Assembly (NCBI GenBank): GCA_020637795.1
Contig: JACKJT010000001.1
Location: 1,674,001-1,738,000, forward strand
From: Hoeflea sp.
GTDB lineage: Bacteria > Pseudomonadota > Alphaproteobacteria > Rhizobiales > Rhizobiaceae
Reading direction: 5' to 3'
DNA: 64,000 nt
Part shown: positions 44,634 to 53,867 of the stretch, piece by piece
Numbering within the stretch: position 1 is the stretch's first letter
Layout of the letters: each line of letters begins with the position of its first letter
Translations under genes and position numbers: made by a program
Notes under the pieces: model-generated
What the model was told of the DNA's origin: nothing
Databases searched by the model: none
Seen by the model: the letters and a program-made list of their open reading frames with translations, nothing else

Positions 44634-45189
44634 GTGGTGTAGCTTCGGCGTTTGCCGTGCCTTCCGGACAGAGCCGGAAACGGATCAGCTTGCGGCTGGC
44701 AGGCTGATGAGGGGATCATCGCTCATCGTCGCGATTGTCTCAAGTGTCATGTAGCGAGATCGCTGAACGGCCCATTCATCGTTCTGCTCAAGCAGCAAGG
44801 CACCGACCAGTCTGACGATGGCATCGTCGTTAGGAAAGATGCCGACGACCTCGGTGCGTCGCTTGATCTCGCCATTGAGACGCTCGATCGGGTTTGTCGA
44901 ATGAAGCTTGGCCCAGTGCGGCTTTGGAAAGGTCATGTAGGCGAGCACATCCTGTTCGGCGCTGTCCATGAGCGTGGCAAGCTTCGGCACTTTCGGCCTG
45001 ATCTGGTCGGCGACATTGCGCCATTGGGTGCTTGCAGCCTCGGGCGTGTCCTGGGCGAAGGCGGTGGCGATGAAGGCGGAGACTACACGCCGTCCGCTCT
45101 TTCCGGCATGGGCCAGCGCATTGCGCATGAAGTGAACCCTGCAGCGCTGCCAGGTGGCAGCAAGAACCTTGGAGTTAGCGTCCGAGAGC
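44634..45189 (-). mobile_element. remnant of an IS256-family element (element A)
   Basis: The minus strand holds the C-terminal third of a transposase plus an outer end beginning GGCGTGGTGTAG, similar to the end of the neighbouring element B (GCGTGGTGTAA). The 5' part is missing at the junction with B. Confidence 0.7.
44685..45183 (-). pseudogene. IS256-family transposase C-terminal fragment (element A)
   Basis: Reads SKVLAATWQRCRVHFMRNAL, then QDVLAYMTFPKPHWAKLHST and NPIERLNGEIKRRTEVVGIF, the conserved end of the IS256 group with the catalytic Glu in NPIERLN. The catalytic Asp regions are missing, so it cannot be functional. It is a different subgroup from the three identical copies. Confidence 0.85.
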
Positions 45190-45728
45190 GTGGTGTAATT
45201 TTGCCGGCACGTTCGGCGTAATCCCTGGTGGCCATCGAGGTGTATGGTCGAGGTGGAGTTTGGCGACTTCAACCACGAACCACACGGAGCCCCCGATGAC
45301 CAAGACCAACATGGACCTGTCCGAGCTTCTGCAAAAGCACGATCAGGGAGATTTCCTCCGCAGCATTGCCGAAGCTGTCCTTCAGCTGATCATGGAGGCC
45401 GATGTCGACGGCCTGATTGGCGCCGGGCGGCATGAGCGTAGCGGCGAGCGTACGACCTGGCGCAATGGGTATCGGGATCGCTCCCTCGACACCCGGCTGG
45501 GCACGCTGAACCTGCGGGTGCCGAAGCTCCGGCAGGGTAGCTACTTTCCCGGCTTCCTTGAGGCCCGCAAGACCTCGGAACAGGCGCTGGTGGCGGTGAT
45601 CCAGGAAGCATGGATCAGCGGAGTGTCTACCCGCCGCGTCGACGATCTGGTGCAGGCCATGGGCCTGAACGGCATCTCGAAGAGCACCGTTTCCAAGCTG
45701 TGCAAGGATATCGACGAGCGGGTCGGCG

Positions 45729-47061
45729 GAGAGTGTCCGATTTTCTGTGTATCCGTGATCTGGTTCATGCTTCCTGAGAGGAGCAATGACGATGACGATT
45801 TCCAAGGAACTGCTGGACGAACTTCTGAAGGGCTGCGAGCGGCCTGAAGACCTTCTCGGCGATGCCGGGCTGATGAAAGAACTCAAGATCAAGCTGATGG
45901 AGCGGATGTTGGGTGCCGAGTTGACGGCACATCTGGGCTATGAGGAGGGCAAGGATGCGCCACCTGGTCAGTCCAACAGGCGCAACGGCACAGCCGGCAA
46001 ACGCCTGAAGGGCCAGGATGGCGAGCTGCCGATTTCAGTACCCCGAGACCGGGATGGCAGTTTCCAGCCGGAGTTGGTCAAGAAAGGTCAGACCCGGATC
46101 GATGGCATGGATGACAAGATCATCGGCCTCTATGCCGCAGGTTTAACCGTTCGCGACATCCGCGCCCATCTTGAAGATGTCTACGGCCTTCAAGTTTCGC
46201 CGGACCTGATCAGCCGGGTCACCGACGCTGTTCTGGATGAGGTTCGTGAATGGCAAGGCCGGGCGCTGGAGCGGATGTATCCCATCGTCATTTTCGACGC
46301 CCTGCGAGTGAAGATCAGGGACGCCGACAGCCGCATGGTCAAGAACAAGGCGGTCTACGTGGCGCTGGGCGTCACGCGGGACGGCGTCCGCGAGGTTCTT
46401 GGCCTCTGGATCGCCGAGAATGAAGGGGCCAAGTTCTGGCTCTCGGTGATGAACGAGTTGAAGAACCGTGGCGTCCAGGACATCCTGATTGCCGTCGTGG
46501 ACGGGCTCAAGGGCTTTCCCGAGGCGATCACCGCTGCCTTTCCGGAAGCCTCGGTCCAGACCTGCATCGTGCATCTGGTGCGCCATTCCCTGAACTTCTG
46601 CAGCTGGAAAGACCGCAAGATCGTGGCTGCCGATCTGCGCCGGATTTACGGTGCCGCTACCGCCGATCAGGCCGCCGATGAACTGGATGCGTTCGAGGAA
46701 AAATGGGCCGGAAAATACGCTTCCATCGCCCCGGCCTGGCGGCGGGCATGGCAGGAGGTGATCCCGTTCTTTGCCTTCGATCCGGCTATCCGCAAAATCA
46801 TATACACAACGAACGCCGTGGAAAGCCTGAACCGGGTCATCCGCAAATCCATCAAGACGCGTGGCTCGTTTCCGACCGAGGAGGCCGCGACCAAGCTGAT
46901 CTATCTCGCCATCCGCAACTTCGAGAAAGGCGGCCGCAATGTCCGAGAATGGTTTGCAGCCAGAAACCAGTTTGCTATCATGTTCGGCGAGCGCTTCAAC
47001 GCGTGACCGTATCTGAAACCCGCATGGGCCAGGCCAGATACACAGAGTTCATGACACTCCC
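45729..47061 (+). mobile_element. IS256-family element, copy 2 (1333 bp)
   Basis: Same ends and length as copy 1. The 8-bp target duplication GGTCGGCG is intact at 45721-45728 and 47062-47069. It lies inside the transposase gene of element B. Confidence 0.96.
45786..47006 (+). CDS. IS256-family transposase, copy 2
   Basis: A 406-residue protein identical to that of copies 1 and 3, with the same DDE residues. Same orientation as copy 1, 6.4 kb away, so the two could recombine and delete the DNA between them. Confidence 0.96.
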   Translation: MTMTISKELLDELLKGCERPEDLLGDAGLMKELKIKLMERMLGAELTAHLGYEEGKDAPPGQSNRRNGTAGKRLKGQDGELPISVPRDRDGSFQPELVKKGQTRIDGMDDKIIGLYAAGLTVRDIRAHLEDVYGLQVSPDLISRVTDAVLDEVREWQGRALERMYPIVIFDALRVKIRDADSRMVKNKAVYVALGVTRDGVREVLGLWIAENEGAKFWLSVMNELKNRGVQDILIAVVDGLKGFPEAITAAFPEASVQTCIVHLVRHSLNFCSWKDRKIVAADLRRIYGAATADQAADELDAFEEKWAGKYASIAPAWRRAWQEVIPFFAFDPAIRKIIYTTNAVESLNRVIRKSIKTRGSFPTEEAATKLIYLAIRNFEKGGRNVREWFAARNQFAIMFGERFNA

Positions 47062-47893
47062 GGTCGGCGAGTTCCTGAACCGTCCGCTGAGCGGCGAATG
47101 GCCCTACGTCTGGCTCGATGCCACCTACCTCAAGCAGCGACAGGGCGGCCGGATCGTCAGCGTCGCGGCCATAATCGCCGTCGCCGCCAACACTGAGGGT
47201 CGCCGGGAAATCATCGGCCTTGGCATCGGCCCCTCGGAAGCCGAGACCTTTTGGACCGATTTCCTCAGGTCATTGCGCGCCCGCGGGCTCAGTGGCGTCC
47301 GCCTGGTGATCAGCGATGCACACACCGGTCTCAAGGCAGCCATCGCCCGTGTCTTCGAGGCAACCTGGCAGAGGTGCCGCGTGCACTGGATGCGCAATGC
47401 GCTGGCCCACGTCTCGAAGGGGCAGCACACCGTTGTCGCCGCTGCGATTCGCCAGGCCTTCGAGCAACCAGACCGAAAGCACGCCGGCGAAACATGGCGG
47501 CACGTCGCCGGCCAACTCCGTGCCCGCTGGCCCAAGCTCGCCGACCTGATGGATGCCAGCGAACACGACGTGCTGGCCTACATGGTCTTCCCGCGTCAGC
47601 ACCGCACGAAGCTCCACAGCACGAATCCGATCGAGCGTCTGAACAAGGAAGTGAAGCGCCGCGCCGACGTCGTCGGCATCTTCCCGAACGAAGCATCGAT
47701 CATGCGACTCATCGGCGCCGTGCTGTTCGAGCAAAACGACCAATGGCAGACTTCGAGCCGCTACATGATGGTCGAGGCCTTCGCGCAAATCGACAAGGAG
47801 GAGATCGACCCCATTCTCAGCATCACCACCAAAGCAGCCTGATCATGCCCTCAGGCCACTTGGGAAATTACACCAGCTTGACGGACGTGACCC

Positions 47894-48187
47894 ATGGAGA
47901 AAATCGATGAAGATTTCGCCGTCGATATTTCCCTCTCACAACTCGCAGACATCGCCGGCTTGAGTATTCCTCACTTTTGCAGGGCCTTCAGGCAAACGAC
48001 CGGTCTCCCGCCGTACCCCTTCGTCATCCAGCGTCGGATTGACCGGTCGAAGGAATATCTCCGGCACTCGGACATGTCGGTCACCGACATCGCGCTCGCT
48101 TGTGGCTTCTCAAGTTCGAGCCACTTCGCGAACACATTCCGTCGCGAGGCCGGCTTGTCGCCTCTAGCCTACCGTCGAGCAACCTGA
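47894..48187 (+). CDS. AraC-family DNA-binding domain, N-terminally truncated
   Basis: A 97-residue frame comprising only the double HTH of AraC proteins: SLSQLADIAGLSIPHFCRAF, RRIDRSKEYLRHSDMSVTDI, ALACGFSSSSHFANTFRREA. A stop lies two codons before the ATG, and element B ends 18 bases upstream, so the sensor domain was probably lost to the IS. It may still bind DNA if expressed, but is more likely a relic. Confidence 0.72.
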   Translation: MEKIDEDFAVDISLSQLADIAGLSIPHFCRAFRQTTGLPPYPFVIQRRIDRSKEYLRHSDMSVTDIALACGFSSSSHFANTFRREAGLSPLAYRRAT

Positions 48188-48263
48188 CGGGAATTTCGTC
48201 AAGGGATTGGAACTCGCCACCACCCGGAACACGCCAATATCGAAGTCTCTTGAATAGATCTGG

Positions 48264-49697
48264 CTAAGACTCCTCTCGCCCGAATTCGTCCGACAATCGA
48301 ACAATGTCATCTTCTCCGAGGTAGGAACCTGTCTGTACCTCAATCATTTCCAATAAGATCTTGCCGGGATTGTGGAGCCTATGCAGTTCACTTTGGGGTA
48401 TGTAAACGGACTCGTTTTCACGCACAATTACTAATCTGTCTCCGATAGTAACCTCCGCTGTTCCCTTGACACATACCCAGTGTTCAGAACGATGGAAGTG
48501 CTTCTGGAGCGAAAGTTTCTTGCCCGGCAACACGAAGAGGCGCTTCACTTGGAAACGATCGCCTTGGAGCAGAGATGTGTATCCGCCCCAAGGACGGTAG
48601 GTGGTGGGGTGGGTTTCGGTGAGGCTAGCGGTGTTTTTTGTTGACGCAAGGTGTCTGACGAGCTTTCCAACCTGTTGAGCATCATCCAGACAGCCCACGT
48701 ATACAGCGTCTTCGGCCGCTATGACCGCGACGTTTTTCAGCCCCTGGACAGCTAGGTGCGTGTGCCGGGAAAGTACGAGCGAGTTCTCTGTGTTCATGAC
48801 CGTTGCATGGCCGATCACGACGTTTCCATTTTCATCTTTGCCGCCAAGTTTCCAGACTGCATCCCAACTGCCAAGATCAGACCATTGGAAGGAAGACGGA
48901 ACCACAGCTGCCTTGTCAGTCTTCTCCATTACTGCGTAGTCAATTGAGATATCAGGGCTCGCATTGAAACTTGTCATATCTAGCCGAACAAAATCCAAAT
49001 CAACGGATGCTCTTTCGACTGCTTCGCGCGCGGCCTGAAGCACCTCAGGCGCGTACACATTTAATTCGCTTATGAGCAAATCAACACGGCACATAAATAT
49101 GCCAGAATTCCAGAAAAAGCCGCCGCCTGCTAACATCTCCTTCGCCGCAGCAAGTTGCGGTTTTTCCACGAACCGTTTCACCTCGAACGCCCCTGTAGGA
49201 AGAGCAATGCCTTGCTCGATATAGCCATAGCCCGTTGCAGGCTCGCTGGGTGTGATCCCGAAGGTGACGATCTTGCCCAAAGCCGCAGTTTCGCGTGCGG
49301 CGTGAATTGCCTGACGATATTTGGCACCCGCATCGATTTCGTGATCAGAAGCCAGAAGTTGCAGGACGGCGTCGTCGCCAAATCGCTTGCTCAGAAAGAT
49401 TGCAGCAGCGGCGATCGCAGCCGCTGTGTTGCGAGCCACCGGCTCCAAAAGTATTCCAGACAGAGCAATTCCGACCTCGCGAGCCTGTTCGGCAACGACA
49501 AACCGAAAGTCCTGATTGGTGATTACAACCGGCGCCTCGTACAAATCCGGATCAGCAACGCGCTCCAGGGTTTCCTGGAATAGCGTCTTTTCGTCGACTA
49601 CCTGGATAAATTGCTTGGGAGTGGTCGCACGCGATAGTGGCCAAAGCCGGGTTCCTTTGCCGCCGGCCATGATGACGGGAATTATCTTCTGATTCAT
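48264..49697 (-). CDS. manC: mannose-1-phosphate guanylyltransferase / mannose-6-phosphate isomerase
   Basis: A 477-residue bifunctional-type enzyme making GDP-mannose. The nucleotidyltransferase domain begins IIPVIMAGGKGTRLWPLSRA (residues 5-24), and the C-terminal cupin (phosphomannose isomerase II) carries YRPWGGYTSLLQGDRFQVKR and KHFHRSEHWVCVKGTAEV. GGAG lies 6 bases before the ATG at 49697, so this start is preferred to 49703 or 49745. It follows the phosphomannomutase gene by 52 bases, forming a GDP-mannose supply unit. Confidence 0.94.
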   Translation of the reverse strand: MNQKIIPVIMAGGKGTRLWPLSRATTPKQFIQVVDEKTLFQETLERVADPDLYEAPVVITNQDFRFVVAEQAREVGIALSGILLEPVARNTAAAIAAAAIFLSKRFGDDAVLQLLASDHEIDAGAKYRQAIHAARETAALGKIVTFGITPSEPATGYGYIEQGIALPTGAFEVKRFVEKPQLAAAKEMLAGGGFFWNSGIFMCRVDLLISELNVYAPEVLQAAREAVERASVDLDFVRLDMTSFNASPDISIDYAVMEKTDKAAVVPSSFQWSDLGSWDAVWKLGGKDENGNVVIGHATVMNTENSLVLSRHTHLAVQGLKNVAVIAAEDAVYVGCLDDAQQVGKLVRHLASTKNTASLTETHPTTYRPWGGYTSLLQGDRFQVKRLFVLPGKKLSLQKHFHRSEHWVCVKGTAEVTIGDRLVIVRENESVYIPQSELHRLHNPGKILLEMIEVQTGSYLGEDDIVRLSDEFGREES

Positions 49698-49749
49698 GGG
49701 CATCTCCAAACTCGAATTGGGGCAATGTGCTGTGTGTCCATTCAATATT

Positions 49750-51168
49750 TCAGCAGTCTATGGCCCATTGTTTTATTAGGGTCAGGCCCTGATGCAACAA
49801 GTCCGTAGCAGCCTCTTCATCCTCGGCCTCGACGTAGCATCGCATTTCAGGGGCATTGCCCGATGGCCGCAGATGCAAGATCCGATTGTCGGTGAGCACC
49901 ATTCGAAGCCCGTCAGTCTTGTTGACAGCGGAGACTGAACCGATCGATCTCAACCACTCAGCGATATTCTCATCAGACCTATTGAGATAGTCCATCAGCG
50001 CGGCACTCACCTCAGAGGGAAAATCCTCCAATCTTCCTGCATGCGCAAACGGTAGCCCGCTGTGGGCAACAAGTGCAGACAGCGGTTTGTTGCTCTGACG
50101 GCAATAAAAAAGGGCAGCAAGTATGGGCAGGAAACAGTCACGGGTGGGCAATGCCCTCAAAACACGATCACCGAGTTGGAAATCCGACCCGACCAAGACC
50201 CCGCCATTGGCCTCAAAGCCCAGGACTGCGTGGTTCCCGGCGGCAATGGCTTCGTTCATGCCGGCGATCACATAAGGGGAACCTACGCGCGTACGAACAA
50301 CCTCAAAATCTCCAGCATGTTCAATTCCGGAGTTCGACGTGATCGGCGTTACCACCACTTGGGCGCCCAGGAATTGCGCAACCAGCATGCCAAGTAGGTC
50401 GCCACGCAGCGGTAGCCCGGTCTCATTACTCACAAGTGGTCGATCACCATCACCGTCAGCCGACACAATCGCATCTGTACCGTACTTGGTGGCCCAGGAT
50501 TTCAGCAGGCAGACTGTCTGTGATGAAATTGCTTCGGTATCGACAGGAATGAATGTTTCCGACCGGCTAATCGCAATAACTTCTGCGCCATAGCTCGCGA
50601 TAGTCTCGACCAGTTCGTCCCGTGCGACTGTGCTGTGTTGATAAACGCCAACCTTTAAACCGGACAGGCCACCCGGTGGGAGAATAGCTCGGGTCCGGGC
50701 AGCGAAAAGTTCCTTTGCCAGGAGCGCTTCGTCAGCCGCAATACCCGGTGTAATATCAGTTGGTTTCGCCTTGAGTTCCTCGGCGATCCGAATGATTGAT
50801 TGTTCATCTGCCTTGTCAATCTCACCGTCAGGGCGATAGAACTTGATGCCGTTTCGATCTGCAGGGATATGGGATCCAGTGACCATAAGAGAGGCGCTAT
50901 TGTTCGACATCGCATAAAGGGCGAGTGAAGGTGTGGGCAATGCGCCACAGCTTACTGGTTTAAGGCCTGCCCTTCTGAGTGCTGCGACGCATGTTGCCGC
51001 AATATCAGGGCTGGAGGGGCGATAGTCTTCGCCGACAAATACTGTATCTCCAGGTTTGGCGAGACTGTTGTGCAGCAAGTGGTGAGCAAAGGCGGTTGCG
51101 TAAAGCGCGGACGCATGCCCTTGAAGGTCGACTACCAGGCCACGAATTCCGCTCGTGCCAAATTTCAT
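49750..51168 (-). CDS. manB: phosphomannomutase/phosphoglucomutase
   Basis: A 472-residue hexose-phosphate mutase. The four domain markers are present: MKFGTSGIRGLVVDL, the phosphoserine loop VTGSHIPADRNGIKFY, the metal loop SADGDGDRPL and the phosphate-binding RPSGNAPEMRCYVEAED. It makes mannose-1-phosphate for ManC. Note that the loop has SHIP where many family members have SHNP. It lies between the AGE epimerase and manC on the same strand. Confidence 0.9.
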   Translation of the reverse strand: MKFGTSGIRGLVVDLQGHASALYATAFAHHLLHNSLAKPGDTVFVGEDYRPSSPDIAATCVAALRRAGLKPVSCGALPTPSLALYAMSNNSASLMVTGSHIPADRNGIKFYRPDGEIDKADEQSIIRIAEELKAKPTDITPGIAADEALLAKELFAARTRAILPPGGLSGLKVGVYQHSTVARDELVETIASYGAEVIAISRSETFIPVDTEAISSQTVCLLKSWATKYGTDAIVSADGDGDRPLVSNETGLPLRGDLLGMLVAQFLGAQVVVTPITSNSGIEHAGDFEVVRTRVGSPYVIAGMNEAIAAGNHAVLGFEANGGVLVGSDFQLGDRVLRALPTRDCFLPILAALFYCRQSNKPLSALVAHSGLPFAHAGRLEDFPSEVSAALMDYLNRSDENIAEWLRSIGSVSAVNKTDGLRMVLTDNRILHLRPSGNAPEMRCYVEAEDEEAATDLLHQGLTLIKQWAIDC

Positions 51169-51255
51169 CTCGAATTCCTGTTTCTTGGTATTTTTCTGAA
51201 AGAAGCTGGATAGCCAAATCTGTTGCGATTTTGTCTATTCCTACCTTTACTTCTG

Positions 51256-52434
51256 TCAAGGAAGCTCGTTCAAACAATCCTCAAATTCGTAAATTGCGCA
51301 GAGAATGTGGTAGAAGGAGCTTGCGGGTGCCGGTTCCTGGACGAACACGCTATCAGCCGTTAACTTGTCACGCCAGACGCCCGCGCAGGGGGCATCAAGA
51401 AAGAGCCTCAGGGCAGTAACTGCATTTAACGCTGACACTAGATACCGTTCTCGTTCATATCCATCCGAAAGAACTGCAAGTCGCATGGCAGATTTCACCC
51501 ATTCTGCTTGAGGCCAGAGTCTTGCCAGCGGATCGTGGACCGAAAAATCATCCAGAAGGGCCATAATCGCAACTCGACGGTTCGCACATATACCGTGGCT
51601 TTCGCCGATCTCGAACAGTCCTTTCGCCTTTGCCAGTGCAACGTCATTTTGCCGGGACTCAGCCCAGCGGCAAAGCAACCATGCCCACTCGAACTGATGT
51701 CCGGGCTCCATGATTCTGCCTTGCTGTCCTCCGTAGGGGATCCATTTATCATCGAAAAACTCGCGTAGGCCGCCCGTTTTGGCGTCGATGAACCGATCCA
51801 TGCACAGATGGGCAATTTCGTCCGCAAGCCGCCTCCATACGTTACAATCGAAGCCTTCCTGATCTTCACAAGCCAACGCAGCTTCGAAGAGATGCATATG
51901 CGGGTTGGAGCATAGGGGCAGGCGGGGCGGAACTGCTTCGTTAAACCCTCCTTCACCATGAGAATAATCATGCCTCAGCGCCGTCAATAGATCGGATGCG
52001 CGCTCCGACATGTTTTCCCTGGTGTCTGGCAGGGCCTTCGCTGTGTAACAGAATGCAAGAAGGGCGAACGCCTGATTGTATAGCTCGAAGCTGTCATCAA
52101 TGAGTTGCCCTTCACAGGTCGCAAGCGAGCCATAATAACCGCTTGGCAACCGATAGACGCGATCATAATAGTCTAACCCCGACCTTACGGCATCAGTCCA
52201 GGATCCCTTCCAGCCTCTCGCGCCTGCCTCAGCAAAGCAATAGATTTGTCGGGGGGGGACCCGGCCTCTCCGGTTCGCCGTAGTAGCTTCACCCTTGAGG
52301 TCCAAATTTTCTGCAAACCCTTTGCCCGCCCCATGAAAACCGTTTGCAAGCCACAGCGGCAAGGCTTTGGTATGAAGCCAGCCGTGCAGATACACGAACT
52401 CATGGCGCAACTGCTCTCGAGCGGTAACCTTCAT
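51256..52434 (-). CDS. AGE family epimerase/isomerase
   Basis: A 392-residue (alpha/alpha)6-barrel protein of the N-acylglucosamine 2-epimerase family; typical pieces are YDRVYRLPSGYYGS, LYNQAFALLAFCYTAKA, NPHMHLFEAALAC and EPGHQFEWAWLLCRW. In mannose clusters such proteins usually isomerise mannose or mannose-6-phosphate and fructose(-6-phosphate). Its position before the phosphomannomutase and manC fits conversion of fructose-6-phosphate to mannose-6-phosphate. Confidence 0.88.
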   Translation of the reverse strand: MKVTAREQLRHEFVYLHGWLHTKALPLWLANGFHGAGKGFAENLDLKGEATTANRRGRVPPRQIYCFAEAGARGWKGSWTDAVRSGLDYYDRVYRLPSGYYGSLATCEGQLIDDSFELYNQAFALLAFCYTAKALPDTRENMSERASDLLTALRHDYSHGEGGFNEAVPPRLPLCSNPHMHLFEAALACEDQEGFDCNVWRRLADEIAHLCMDRFIDAKTGGLREFFDDKWIPYGGQQGRIMEPGHQFEWAWLLCRWAESRQNDVALAKAKGLFEIGESHGICANRRVAIMALLDDFSVHDPLARLWPQAEWVKSAMRLAVLSDGYERERYLVSALNAVTALRLFLDAPCAGVWRDKLTADSVFVQEPAPASSFYHILCAIYEFEDCLNELP

Positions 52435-52861
52435 GACGAATTCAACTCCAAGCGGATAATTTCCACAGCATTTAAGACCACGGACTTTCAGCGGATGTGA
52501 TGTCGTAGGGATCAGCTGTCTATAGAAATGGCCCTGCGCTTTTGTGACATCATTTCCAAATGAAGCGATCTATCACCAGGCGAAGGTCGACACCGGGATG
52601 AAAGCTGTCACACGCAGGCCGTATCGACAAAACGCTCAAAGTCACCGGGGAACCCACAGCTAGGCTTGGCAAAGGCGTGGCGGCATGATTCGGGTTCCTT
52701 CTCTGATGAGGCTAAATTCCACCCGGTACTAGCCGCATTACCCTCGGGATTCAACTTACAAGAGGACCGGCTTGCTCCAGCCTTTGAAACTGCCCGTTCC
52801 CCTCGCTCTGCTTATCGATTATAAGACCTCAAAATGAGAGAACAAAGGAATAGTCGACACG
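52435..52861. other. 427-base divergent promoter region
   Basis: Lies between the minus-strand mannose genes and the plus-strand FkbM-like gene. No gene or clear operator recognised. Confidence 0.45.
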
Positions 52862-53785
52862 ATGAACCCTCTGAAAGAAAGCCTGAAATCGATGTTATTT
52901 CGACTCCTTCCACGCGGAGAAGACAAAACCATCGACTCAACCCTCGACCACAAACGTACAGCTTCCGAATTGGATCGTAATTTCAGTGAGATTGCAAAAC
53001 GAATTGAGCTATTAACAAAACTGCACGCATCTTATTTCATAGACAGCATTGTATTGTCAGATGAGAAATATAGAAGTGATAAATGTTTAACTGCCAGCAG
53101 AGGTCAAGTTTACAGTCAGAATAACGAAGATGGTATTATTAGCAAAATCTTTCAAAAAATAGGCGTCGCGAGCAATACCTTTATTGAGATCGCAGCAGGA
53201 GACGGCATAGAAAACACAACGCGGCTTCTCCTAGATCAAGGCTGGACAGGTATTTGGGTCGAGGGAGGGAAGAAAGAGGTTGAGAGCATCAAGCATGTTG
53301 CCCAGGGACCGTTGAACGACGGAAGATTGCAATTAATCAGCGAAATGATTACGCTAGAAAACATTGATAATGTTTTAATAAATAAGATCGGCTTTGAACC
53401 GGACTACATATCCGTTGATATCGATTACAACACCTCGCATATCTGGAGAAAACTATTTAGACTAAGGCCCCGATTATTTTGTGTTGAATATAATGCCCAC
53501 TATCCACCAAGCGTATCCTACGAAGTCTCATATAGACCTGACGGTGTGTGGGAGGGTACAAACCGCTTCGGCGCAAGCCTGAAGGCGCTTGAGTTGATGG
53601 CGCGAGAGCAAGACTATAATCTTGTCGGCTGTGACATTTTCGGTGTGAACGCCTTTTTTGTACGTGCCGATTTATGCTCGGAAGAATTGTTTCTAGCGCC
53701 ATTTACCTCCGAGCAACATTACGAACCGCCGCGCTTCAGCAGCGTCCAGATGCGCGGTCACTCAAGGCATCCCAACTTTGAATGA
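52862..53785 (+). CDS. FkbM-like methyltransferase-fold protein
   Basis: A 307-residue protein. After a polar 75-residue N-terminus it reads GQVYSQNNEDGIISKIFQKI, FIEIAAGDGIENTTRLLLDQ and GWTGIWVEGG, a Rossmann SAM-binding pattern seen in FkbM-family proteins, then DYISVDIDYNTSHIW. It probably methylates a polysaccharide residue. The AT-rich codons of the first two thirds suggest horizontal origin. The third IS256 copy lies 82 bases after its stop. Confidence 0.65.
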   Translation: MNPLKESLKSMLFRLLPRGEDKTIDSTLDHKRTASELDRNFSEIAKRIELLTKLHASYFIDSIVLSDEKYRSDKCLTASRGQVYSQNNEDGIISKIFQKIGVASNTFIEIAAGDGIENTTRLLLDQGWTGIWVEGGKKEVESIKHVAQGPLNDGRLQLISEMITLENIDNVLINKIGFEPDYISVDIDYNTSHIWRKLFRLRPRLFCVEYNAHYPPSVSYEVSYRPDGVWEGTNRFGASLKALELMAREQDYNLVGCDIFGVNAFFVRADLCSEELFLAPFTSEQHYEPPRFSSVQMRGHSRHPNFE

Positions 53786-53867
53786 CTGATCCTGCTAATG
53801 CTGACGTGTTGCGCGCTCGATGGAGAGTTCAAACAACACTGGACTGACTGCGGAAATCCGAGAATCA

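Larger units (their letters stand above)
45297..47842 (+). pseudogene. IS256-family transposase of element B, split by IS copy 2
   Basis: The first part (45297-45728) reads MTKTNMDLSELLQKHDQGDF, then STRRVDDLVQAMGLNGISKS and CKDIDERVG. After the insert it continues (47062-47842) FLNRPLSGEWPYVWLDATYL, VISDAHTGLKAAIARVFEAT, NPIERLNKEVKRRADVVGIF. Joined through one copy of the duplication it gives a normal roughly 400-residue transposase. Its similarity to element A makes them related but not identical. Confidence 0.88.
45190..47876 (+). mobile_element. IS256-family element B, interrupted by copy 2
   Basis: Outer ends share TGGTGTAATTT (45191-45201, and inverted at 47865-47875). The transposase gene is split by the 1333-bp copy 2. 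Without that insert the element is about 1.35 kb. No clear target duplication flanks B, and its left side abuts element A. Confidence 0.8.
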
